Assembly: GCA_037176885.1 (NCBI GenBank)
Contig: JAWWNJ010000107.1
Span: forward strand, 827,182-891,181
DNA from: Favolaschia claudopus
Lineage: Eukaryota > Basidiomycota > Agaricomycetes > Agaricales > Mycenaceae
Direction: 5' to 3'
Length of the DNA stretch: 64,000 nucleotides
Position 1 is the first letter of the stretch. Each line of letters starts with the position of its first letter. Below are positions 41,542-51,498 of this stretch, in pieces. The notes beneath the pieces are model-generated. The model ran no database searches. It was given only the letters and a program-made list of their open reading frames with translations, and was not told the DNA's origin. Made by a program: the position numbers and the translations under genes.

Positions 41542-43031
41542 TTGAGTATAATTAATGCTGTCGAAGTGCCACTCGACACTGTCGCCCGCATTTTTCTGCT
41601 GGCCCTTCGCCCCGTGCGGACACAGGAGCAAGTATACAATAACGAGCTTCTTCGAGACCGTCTTCGACGCACCTGCATCCTCTTCATGGGGGTTGTGGAC
41701 AGTTTGCCCGTCATGTGGTCCTTCATCATGCTCGAGACTGCCAACTCCAGCCGCCCTTCTCCTCTAGACACATCCGATCTCTGTGCCTTTGTCAGCCAGC
41801 ACCTTCAGAAATCTGCCATGTGTCGCCTTCATATAGCGTTTGACTTGAATGTCCTCCTGGCCGACGAGACGAGGCCGGGCGCGTCTGGGATGCGCTACTT
41901 CCATCCGTCAAGCGATGGAGGACACTCTTCTTCAGGGCCGACGGTTACTGCAATTCGGCAGGTCTCTGTGTGCAGGAGCTCCTTGGTCCGTACATCATGG
42001 AAGACGCCCCTCGACTTGAGGATCGTGGACATCGCGACGACGAAAAACGTCTCCTGTTGGAAGCGGCACCAGCGGCTAAAGTTGGCTTCAGTCGACTTGC
42101 ACGTCGTTAGGTGCACTGTTCCTGTCGACGTCGCCTTCCCTCCTTCTTCGAACCTTCAGTATATGCACATAGCTAGCGATCGCGACCAACAACGCGTTAA
42201 TTGGTCGGCGTTCTTCTCCGCTTGCACGAACCTCGTGCATCTCAAGTGGGACAGGAGGTGCGCCCTTGCGCCGTCGCCGGTCGTTACGTTGCCGTCCCTT
42301 CTTCGTCTGACGCTGTGGGACCTGCGGTTCCTGCCTCCTATATTCGCCCCGCGTCTTACTGAATTGGAAGTGTTCGACTATTCTATGCCTATCACCGTGT
42401 CTTTGTTCGTCGACTTGGTGGGCTTCGCCGCCAGTTTGACTTCCTGAAGCTGCGCAACAACCCTGTAAAAACTTTCGTGCTCCTCGACATCCTGAAGAAA
42501 ACTCCGTATCTGGAGCACATCCTAATGTCCGACACGGAGCCTCGGGCGCCTGTCTTCCAGTTCTTGGCCAGAAAGATCATTTACCAGTACAGGATGAACA
42601 CCATGCGCAGGCTTGACTGCTGCTGCGGTTCATTTAACCCACCCAATGGAAGAAAAACGAAATTCGTTGGACATGCGCTGGGAACTCGAGGACCTTTGTC
42701 CGCCTCGCAAGTGTCGTCTTTTCAACTGCCTCTGTTTCGAGCCTTTTGCTTTCGGCACGAGCATTGTTATCCCGGACTTTCCTTTTCCTTTGACGAAGCG
42801 GGAAGTTGCTGCAGTCTACTCGCGAGACGAGGTTACTTCCTACACTGGTTTCAAAGTCCTGTCTTGAAAGTCTGGGTACCAGAACGTATACAGTTCGGGA
42901 AGACACCGAAGGGCAATTTGACTATGGTAGTTCTGCTGGATTTGGAGTGGGAGAAAGCGGACATCGTGGCGTCGTTTGGATTTTGCTATGGTCGTACTCG
43001 ATACAGAGTGCTGTGCAACGAGTCTAGATGA
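41542..43031 (+). pseudogene. Family 1 F-box/leucine-rich pseudogene
   Basis: The F-box start (VPLDTVARIFLLALRPV, NNELLRDRLRRTC, LPVMWSFIMLE) is very like the 19.4-kb copy. The frame then shifts near 41870 and back near 42013. It shifts again near 42450 after VDLVGFAASLTS, and once more near 42640. The last part ends VPERIQFGKTPKGNLTMVVLLDLE, matching the family C-terminus. At least four frameshifts show decay. It is in inverted orientation to the other family 1 copies. Confidence 0.75.
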
Positions 43032-43034
43032 TGC

Positions 43035-43660
43035 TGTTGACTTTTGCTTCGTTCTATCAAGGTCGCCTTTGCTTGTTGCCGCCAGAACTGTTTCTTTCGC
43101 TGGTGTTCGTCCTGTCTGTAGTTGACCGTTGTGCCGTATTGAAAACTTGTGCTTCCCATCGTCGATATACCTTGTAAATCGTTCAGACTAGCATTATAAT
43201 CGAGAATTATGATTGACATTCAGAGACACGTTCTACTTGCATGCAAAACGTAGTGCGAAGTGCTTTGGACTGACATAGTTGCCTTCGTCGCAGGCTCGGA
43301 CAAATCGTAAATACGCAGGTAGTAGAGTCGCACTCCATATCAGTTTGACGCATTATTCCCGTCCACGACTCAGTTCCAGTTCAGACATTGCTTAGCATTG
43401 TGGGCATATAGCGTGTGGCGGGAACAAGTCGTAACCGATAGCGCGAGTTCACGATGTAACAAAGAGGAGCTGCGCCTGTGTGTAGAATTTGGCGACGAAC
43501 GTGCAATACACAATCGAGTATCTGGGTACGCGAGATTCGCGTTAGCTTGAGACAAGGTAGCAGCAAACCGACAACACATGGAAATAGACTAAGTGCTCGA
43601 AATGTTTAGTGGAGTCGCGGCCGTAACTTTGAATTTCGTATTCGCACGTTGACAGCAAAG
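43035..43660. other. Intergenic between two family 1 pseudogenes (tail to tail)
   Basis: No gene is recognised. The flanking pseudogenes converge here. Confidence 0.35.
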
Positions 43661-43667
43661 TTTGGAG

Positions 43668-45130
43668 TCAATCTCGCGGTGGCCTGTCTCTGGACGGTCT
43701 ATAGCACACCCCTTTATAATACCATCCTCGGGAGAACATCGATCTTGCACCATCGGCGTCGAGTGTGAGGATGACGAGAGTGATAGCGCTGGGTTTTGCG
43801 TCCGGGTGGAAGGGATCGAAGTCCTGATTATACAAACGCGTCATCTGGGGGGTCCATCCCATTCGCCAAGATCAGCTCCGCTTGTGCATCTTCCCCAAAC
43901 TTGACGTCCCCAGGAAAACTTTCGGACTCTCAACCTCTCCGCTCTTGGTTCGAACTTCACAGTGTTCAATTCCACTTTGAACGCCACACGACACAGCGCT
44001 TCGTATCGCTTTCTGGCAGTCACCGCCCAGGAGTTCAGCGGTGGGCCGTGCGCGAACTGCACCGACTCGAATTTTCGACGATCATACTTGAGGTATTGGT
44101 TCTGTGCGCGCGTGGCGATTGCGCCGTATAGAGTCGTGCGGGTTTCGGTCGTAGAGGACGGTCAGAGTTACCAAGTTTGCGCAAGTGCGAAAGATCTCGT
44201 CTATATCCATTTTTCGCGTAGGGTTTGACAACATGTCGAGATGTTCCAAGTGCGCGGGATTGGTCCCAACGAGACATTTGAATTGGTATGCAGTGAACGG
44301 ATTCTCTTCGTCCGTGACATTCAGGGTGATCAAGTGCAGCGCCAGAATGGGAGGTGGAAAGTTCACGCTTTGCGTCCGAAAGACGCGTAACGAGGGGACT
44401 GACACCGTCCTTGTCGCCCGAACGGGGCCGTCTCTTTGCCACACCAGCTCTTCCAGACTGGTGCAACTGTCAAAGAAATGGCACCACATTGTATCATCTG
44501 CTTTTGTGCGCACGTCCAATAACCTGAGATTGATGGAGGTCCAAGAAATGATCCTGGCCGGGACTTCTATTGCGATGGTGCTCAGCTGTGCTGGTACTGG
44601 AAGGGAAACGACATTGTGAGGGCCACGGCAGTTAGCGTACTCCCCTTCATTCTGACCGCAGCGAAGTTTTGCAGGCGCGAAGCATCAAGTAACATTCCGC
44701 CCTGTATCATGGAATGCAGGCACCGCTCGTCTGCTCGGCATACGCTGTTAGCGGAGACGAGAACGTTGCCCCCACATGCTGTTATTCCTGATCAGCTCTG
44801 TCCACAACCTTTCGTTTAGCGAGGTCGGAGTTCCGTTGCATTTCAAGCCGAAGAAAACATTGAGCGGTCGGCCTTGTCCACAGAACTTCACGTGGTCAGC
44901 GACGACGGCCTCGTGGACCGGAATTTTCGATTTGCGTCGACCAGAGGGGGTCAGCTCTGTCGAGATACAAGGCAGTCCAAAATACTGCGTTGTCAGCGAT
45001 CTTGTATCTCAAACTTTGGCAAACTTGGTACAAGCGGTGTCTTCGTAGGTCGTAGTCGTATAGTTCTTGCCTTGTTTGCAGACTAGCAGGGGAGGATCCC
45101 CCTTGGAATATCAATGTCAAAATCTCTACG
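43668..45130 (-). pseudogene. Family 1 F-box/leucine-rich pseudogene, heavily decayed
   Basis: Fragments occur in family order on the minus strand: YDYDLRRHRLYQVCQSLR with AVFWTALYLDR (about 45100-44900), then MWCHFFDSCTSLEELVWQRD to VNFPPPILALHLITLNVTDEE (44519-44082). The C-terminal ALVILTL-like end with MFSRGWYYKGVCYR (43862-43668) comes last. Several frame changes and lost segments separate them. Confidence 0.6.
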
Positions 45131-45134
45131 GGGA

Positions 45135-45700
45135 CTTGAAGTTTCGCCCGTCAGAATATACTAAACCCGTCTCATTTACTCCCTTTTAAACTTACCAGTG
45201 TCAATCATAGTTCGATAGTACTCTCAGCAAGCAGGAAACAGCATATTTAAGGGTAGCGAAAGGTTGAAGACAGCGAATGGAGGGTGAATTAGTCAAGTTC
45301 AAGCGAAGTTGTAGATTTTGCTGTGGCTATATCGATAACGATGGGATCACGATGACATCATCTGGGAAAGATGTCGGGAAAGACCGGATTCGTAAACGTC
45401 TCGTAAGGGTCGCACAGGTGCCGTAAGTGACTTCCAAATGAGGGTCACTGCTAAATGCGCAAGAGATGTACTTAACCGCACCTACCACTGCCTGCAATTG
45501 GCTTTTCTCGTTATGTCGCGGTCGGCAACTAACCGAGAGCGTGTTCCCGACAAGCGGAGGCAATCGGGGACAGCACTCGTTAAAGTCTGAGAAACTCTCA
45601 TGTCCATCTCAATCTCCTCAATGACCGCCGCTCCCGTCAGGCTCACTAGTTTCTGTAAGTGGCGTTGCATGAACAGGTTCGAGCGCTGAGACGGCTGTGA
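45135..45700. other. Intergenic, nothing recognised
   Basis: Short frames only, between a minus-strand pseudogene and a plus-strand gene (divergent arrangement). Confidence 0.35.
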
Positions 45701-45701
45701 A

Positions 45702-47092
45702 GTGCCCGCCGATTCAGAAGACCTTCCATGGTCGCGTCAGTTGAAAGTCCTGTCCTCTGAAGTCGACGACGAGCAGAAGCAAGAGGTGTTATCGAATATG
45801 AACACGCAGCGGCTATGCTTCACCTGCCTCGTCTCTCAAAAGCACTTCCGCTGTGTCAGCCACTTTCTGGAGCTGCTGCGGACTTCTGGCAACGCGAGAA
45901 ACCCAGCGCGCGTCCTTGTTCCATCTATCGGTAGTTCGGAGTGGCGTGAAACACTTTTTGTTCCCGCAACGATCGACAGTAAGTCTCTTTCAATTGTCTT
46001 TGTTCACCTCTTCCCGCAGCAAGCTTAGAGGCCACCCTTAGCTGATGCAGTCGGCTGCCTTTCCTCCAGTTCGTTCGACGGAGACGTGAATGGAGTACCT
46101 GAAGGACCCGGCCTTTGGCTGCGGGTCCGCGACGAGTCACTTGCATCTCACTATCCGCGCTATGACTCCCATGTTGATGGATCTCTGTTGGAGCTTACGG
46201 CGACAAAATTACTGGCTCGGTTCAGATTGCGCTTTGACGATGTCCGTCTGCTGCTGACAGCCTCTCAATGCGCTATAGTCGGCTCTTCTGTACTGCACGT
46301 AGCTCACCCCCAATCTCAGCGTCGTACCGGGAAATCTAGATGTGGTCACTGCATGTGGCCAAGGACCCGCGATAGCAGATTTCTTCATCTTGGCGGCGTC
46401 GTACGCAGTCATAGCAGGACCCGGAACAGGACGAGAACGTGCGAGGTGCAGGTCCGAGGTGGACGCTCGCGCTGGGCAGCTCGCTTCGAATCAACATAAT
46501 CGAGTCTCTCACAAATAATCCGCTTGATGTCGTTGTCGCGTTTAATTTTTCGTGCGTTATCAGCGCATGGCAGGCAGATGGAATCTGGTTGGCCTATCCT
46601 GAGATGACCAGGAACGGAATAGTCGTTGCAACGCCCGCGTCCTTTCCTATGCGCGAAGGGTTGTCTGGTCGTGTGGACGTCTGGTCGGTTTTCCGCAAAT
46701 ATGCAGATCTCGGATTTGAGGTCGGTGTGGGCGAGTTTCCTCGCTCTCACGTATGCGGACAAGACAAAAACTGTCCAGCCACCGTTCGCTCGTCAGACGA
46801 CGACGGTTGTCGCTTTTACGCGTTCCCCGAGTGGAAGTTTACTCGCGACGAAGGACCGCCGAGCCTACTTGCTGGTCGATGAGCGGCAGGGGCTGCACGG
46901 TAGGGATATTGTCGGGAGCATCCGACGTTCCAGTACTTCCCGTTTTCTCTCAAGAAAGTGAGTTGAAGGCCTTTTACGCGCAGTCGGTGAAGTGAACTGG
47001 GAACCAGACGATCAGTGGATGAAGGCCGCGCACGAATACCTGGCTTCTGAGGTCGGACCGATGCCTTTCAATGATCTGCCTGACTACATGTA
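45702..47092 (+). pseudogene. Multi-exon gene of an unrecognised family, frameshifted
   Basis: The first exon starts at 45702 and ends at a GTAAGT near 45979, with an acceptor at 46019. The next part contains SLLELTATKLLARFRLRFDD and CAIVGSSVLHVAHP. The frame then shifts at the C5 run 46307-46311. With one C fewer, NLSVVPGNLDVVTACG follows directly. Further on, INIIESLTNNPLDVVVAFNF, IWLAYPEMTRNG and HVCGQDKNCPATVR form a conserved-looking C-terminal half with a cysteine cluster. The last exon ends with a stop at 47090-47092 (FNDLPDYM). The pattern G-S-S/A-V-L followed by a D-containing strand hints at a nucleotidyltransferase-like fold, but that is weak. Confidence 0.4.
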
Positions 47093-47094
47093 AG

Positions 47095-47685
47095 GAGGAT
47101 TGGCCGTCGTTTTTCTTTAGCTGCAGCTGACAACTTTTGCCATCTTCGTCCTAGACACCGTAATCGGGCGGCGGGCTCCGCCAGTTGACGTCCAGATCAC
47201 CGCAAGGGACATTTCTCTAGTGTCGACAGTGCTATGTGACATAGTATCAGGCTTTGTACGCAAACGAGACCAACATGCACGTCCTTTTCGATGCGTAAAT
47301 TCACCTGGAAATGCGAGAAGTTTTACGTGCCAGAAGTCGTAGAACCAAGAACGTCACGTATTCGCTGCCTGGTGTCTGAGTTGGATAAAAAAACGACAAT
47401 CCAACGTCTATCAAGTGCATGGCGGAAAGCGCCTCTTTTTTTCTGTCTTATCCAATTCTGTGACGGCCTTTCTTTGAAACAGCTATGGGCGGATCCGCCA
47501 CTGCAGAGTGGTTCATGCAACGGCATTGAATATAATTCGTTCCTCAAATTTGAACGGAGGTGCAAGGCGACGCATGGATGTCGGAAAAAATCGTGCATTC
47601 TTGGACAGGGACTGTTGGTACAGTGGACTCGTGTCTACGTGCCGTGGCACTAATTCGGAGGAACTCAAACGGACTTGTTGCAAAG
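47095..47685. other. Intergenic, nothing recognised
   Basis: Open frames on both strands near 47300-47650 overlap and lack motifs. Confidence 0.35.
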
Positions 47686-47689
47686 CATC

Positions 47690-49107
47690 TTGTATCGCTT
47701 ACCGTGGTATTCAAAGCCTAACGCTGCCAGAAAGCTCGCTTCCTTCCACTGCAGATTCCAGCAAAATCATCAGAGTCGTGCGTCCCTGCGGTACGTTGGC
47801 CAGGCGGTCACCTTCCGTGGCCAGACTTTTAGCACGCAAACGGCAAAAGGGATTCGACGAGTGACATGCGCATGTGAGTATGCGTCGATCACGTCCTTTG
47901 TCGTCAGAGGGTAAGGGAAGTGGGTCACAATTACGCAGGTTCCTTGGAGAATGGCACGAAAAAAGTGCAGTCAGCACGGGGGTACGTTCGCTGATGACAC
48001 AAGCGCTCTAGCTCCAGGCACGCGGATGTCTCGTCGCCTGTGTCGTGCTGTTTTAGGTCTCCTTGGATGACGATGCCCGCCAACCTGCATCTCTGGTTCG
48101 TAACATATTGGCTCCCGAGCTTCCTGGACAACGCGTGCAAGACCGGTGCTCGAGGTTCTGAGGCGGACAGCATGAGTCGTTGTAGGTGCGGGCATTTTTC
48201 GAGGATATCTAGGAGCGACGCGCTCGTGACAGGGTTGGCGTGCAACACTAAGGATCTCAAGTGGACGGCCGAACCGGCAAGAGTGGATATCAGTTGCATG
48301 TCTGCGGGCACAGACCTGTCCAGTATTTCCAACGCTGCCAGACGCGGCGCGAATATGGAAGGAAGAAACTCTAAGGTCCACAATGTCAAGCGGTGGAGGG
48401 AAGGTAGCGGTATTGTTCTAGAGAAGGCAAGGACGTCTTTTGCGTCCCAGAAGAGTTGACGGAGATTTGCGCAAGAAGAAAAGAAGGGTGACCAGTCGAA
48501 GTCCTGCCGGCCGTTGTGCGTGGCAATGTGGAGATACTGAAGGGAAGTAGAGGGTGTAAAGGCGATACGCGCCGCGATCGGGCAACAAGCTAGTTGCAGA
48601 CTGTCGGAAGCCAGGACAACAGTTTCGTGTTTTTTCGAGCACGGAAGGTTGCTTTCTTTGTTATGACGAGGATCTTCAAGTTCACTGCGCTCGACAGATG
48701 AGTCCCTCCACCAAGGCGTGGACGCATAGACTGTCAAGTCCGCAACGTGCAGGTCCCGTGAGGAAAAACGTCCTCCATCGCGGAGAAACTGCAAGTAAAG
48801 CAGTCCAGATGTAGCGGGATGCGGCTTCCTTGAGCGGCCCAACGGGTACGTCGAAAAATATGTGCAAAGGTCGTGCACCAGATTTAGAGATGTGTGTGTC
48901 AACGGAACTTTTACATGTGTCCAGGGGAAAGGCTCGCTTGTCGTTGGCGGTCTCCAGAAAGATGAAGGACCAGAGCGCAGGCACCTGGTCCACGACTTCA
49001 TTGAATGTTGAACAAGTATGTTTCAGGCGGTGTCGCAGAAGGTCGTTTTCGTATACATTTTCCTTCGTTGACACGGAGCCGAGGGCCATGGTAAATATCT
49101 GGCGCAT
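47690..49107 (-). pseudogene. Family 1 F-box/leucine-rich pseudogene
   Basis: The N-terminal part (MRQIFTMALGSVSTKENVYENDLLRHRLKHTC, 49107-48682, quoted in part) is followed by a frame change near 48690. The long middle (FDWSPFFSSCANLRQLFWD, TLWTLEFLPSIFAPRLAALEILDR) runs to 47931. A second break precedes the C-terminus, where GTCVIVTHFPYPLTTKDV and CVLKVWP are in another frame, and AALGFEYHGKRYKMLCNKS ends the family pattern near 47680. Three breaks make a pseudogene likely, although the middle 350 codons are intact. Confidence 0.7.
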
Positions 49108-49109
49108 GG

Positions 49110-49620
49110 TTTTTCCTGGACTTCCATGGTGTCAATGGCACTTGCGTGCATTCCGTCCTGCCGACTCACTGCTCAGGAAGTTGGCCATTTCTGTCTGTCA
49201 ACTGGCTAACGCAAGGGGCAAAAAAAAAACGAAACAGCCGTGCAGGTCTCTGCAGTGTATTGGAAGTTACATGAAGTTGCAGTAGGAGGCGGCCAGCGAG
49301 GACGAATGCAGGAAAAAAACAAGGCGTCGCCGCATTTCAGAGGGTGTTTGGGAGGGTCGCCGAATCAGAACTTGATGTCAGAAGCGAAACAGAAATAGAA
49401 GGAGCACTGCCACTTCAGGGAAGGAAGGCCAGGTTTGGTCATCGCCCTTTTGGCTTTGCTGTTACAGTGCGCTTGCGTCTCCCCTGTTTGCCCCGTATAC
49501 TCTGTTTGGGGGCTTGGTATCTCCAATAACTGCTGGGAAAATCTGATCTATGTCTTTCCTTTTCGTCGCGTCTCTGGTCGTCGCTATATATTGGCGTGCT
49601 TTTGGTTCTCCGGCATCTCA
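49110..49620. other. Divergent intergenic region between two F-box loci
   Basis: No gene is recognised. It separates a minus-strand family 1 pseudogene from a plus-strand truncated F-box gene. Confidence 0.3.
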
Positions 49621-49626
49621 ATCTAT

Positions 49627-50121
49627 GTCTGCGACGGACACCCTGAGGCTGTTGCATAACACGCCCGTCTCTCGTTCTTCTCTTCAATACTTGGTCGGTG
49701 AGGCGTACTTTTCAAAAGCTTCGCGCCTTCGGCCGTTCGCCAGCGGTACTTTTCTTTCTTTTGTGCGTCGTATGGTATCTCCTGACAACTCTCATTCGCA
49801 GCCGTTCATATAAAGTCCTTACCTGTGGAGGTGTTGACTGTGATCCTCTTGCTAGCACCCGATCGGTTCGACGAATGCCCGGAAGCGTGGTGGAAGTCTG
49901 TTCTACTGTTGGGATGTGTTTGTTCCCGCTGGTGGCATATCGTCACGAGCGCCCCATCCTTCGCGTCCAGCATAGCTGTCACACATCGCACATCTCCTTC
50001 CTCTCTTAGTTCTCGGCTTTCCCAGTCCAAGGCGCGCCACTTTCTCTCGCGTTTCGGTTTCACACTTTCGACTCGAGTGTCTCGCATGAGGACACGTTCC
50101 CGGCTCTCTCCGCATGATTGA
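49627..50121 (+). CDS. Short F-box-only gene, probably truncated
   Basis: Exon 1 (from ATG 49627, ending at the GTGAGG donor near 49700) encodes MSATDTLRLLHNTPV. Exon 2 starts after an AG near 49801 and continues in frame with an F-box (IKSLPVEVLTVILLLA, SVLLLGCVCSRWWHIVTSAPSF). The frame stops at 50121, soon after the F-box, with no leucine-rich region. Most F-box/LRR proteins here are 400 to 600 residues, so this looks like a 3'-truncated copy, but the exon junction is clean. Confidence 0.5.
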
Positions 50122-50124
50122 CGA

Positions 50125-51495
50125 CTTGTTGGGTCCGGTGATGTGTCGCTGTGTGTGGATCAGCATCGCTGCCGACTGCTTTGAAAACGATACGATGTGC
50201 TGCGGTGTCTCTCGTCCATGAGAGGTCCCTCGGTCCCTCCGCGCATCGGTGGAGATACCCAGAGGTGAGCCCTAGAGGTAATATAAAGACTAAATGTACA
50301 GGCCCTAGCCAGCGATACCATTGCCTTTGGGAGTGGACCTACAAGGACGCTGGCTAGAACCAGCACCATACACATATTGTCTTAACCCTTTGTATGAATG
50401 CTTTCTGGCCGGTGCTAGCCACCGCCCAGCTGCAGCTATGACTATATGACTTTATCTCACTTCTCCCCGGTCTCTTAAACTACCCGAGGCTTCCCTATAT
50501 GGCATCTGTTGTGTTCTCCTTTCGGGCTCCTTCCATATAAAGCTTCCTCTCTGTTCTCCTTCTGGGTTGAGATTGTGATGCTCCCATAGATCATTGTGGC
50601 TGTGTTGTTTATTTGGCGCATAGTACTGGTCATATTTTCCCTTTTTTCTTTCACCCCAAAATATATCAGACTTGTCTCACATATTTCCATGAATGATTAG
50701 GTCTCTTGTTATTATGCTCCTCCCTCAAAATCACCCTCTAACAACATTTCCCATGCGACTTGTCACTTGAATCCCACTGGCATCCTCTCCCACACCATTT
50801 CCACTCTGAACCTCCCAGAGTCCCTCCTCATTCTCTCAACCAATCAATCTTCACTCTCCTCCTCTCTATCTCTCCCAGCACATACACAGATCACTTGCTC
50901 ATCCACACATTTGAGACCACACCAAGCCTACATCATCTAAGAGGTAATCGGACTTGAAGGTTTTCGCTCAACGTGACGTTACGCGTTATGTCACACTGCA
51001 GGTCAAATGCACAAGTCCACCATTCCGACAATTTCCTCTCCGACAATTTCCTCTCCGCCTTAGTATACTCTAGCTCAGACTCAGATCCCATGTACCTGCA
51101 AACAACCAATATAATATATCTATTACTATGAAAATACATGCACGCAGACGCAAAGCAAGCTCAAAGAAGACTCAGATAAGCAAAGGTACCTCGGAAATAA
51201 AGTCCATCTATTTCTTCCCCGCCTCCTCTGCCGCCAGCATCCCCCAAACCATCCAGCTCAAGTCTTCCACGGCCCTCACTCCACCCGCCGACCCGTTCGT
51301 CACTCTTCAATTTCTTACCCCACCAAAACAAACACGCCACGAGGCTCAGAATGCCGTTCGGTCCAGGGAAGCGAAGAGATGTCCAGGTGTCAGGACCTGT
51401 CGCAGGCCGCTCGTCGCGAGCCCAACGACCTTCCCTCTGCTCGTCACGCACACGCCATTCTGGCTGAAGTTTTCCCCACCAACCCCACCACTCCC
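50125..51495. other. Intergenic, AT-richer, with a 10-bp inverted repeat
   Basis: CTAGCCAGCG (50305-50314) and CGCTGGCTAG (50348-50357) form a perfect inverted repeat around a 33-nt loop. A further palindrome-like GGTGCTAGCCACC follows near 50414. The rest is T-rich without a convincing gene. The inverted repeat could belong to a small non-autonomous element. Confidence 0.4.
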
Positions 51496-51498
51496 TTT

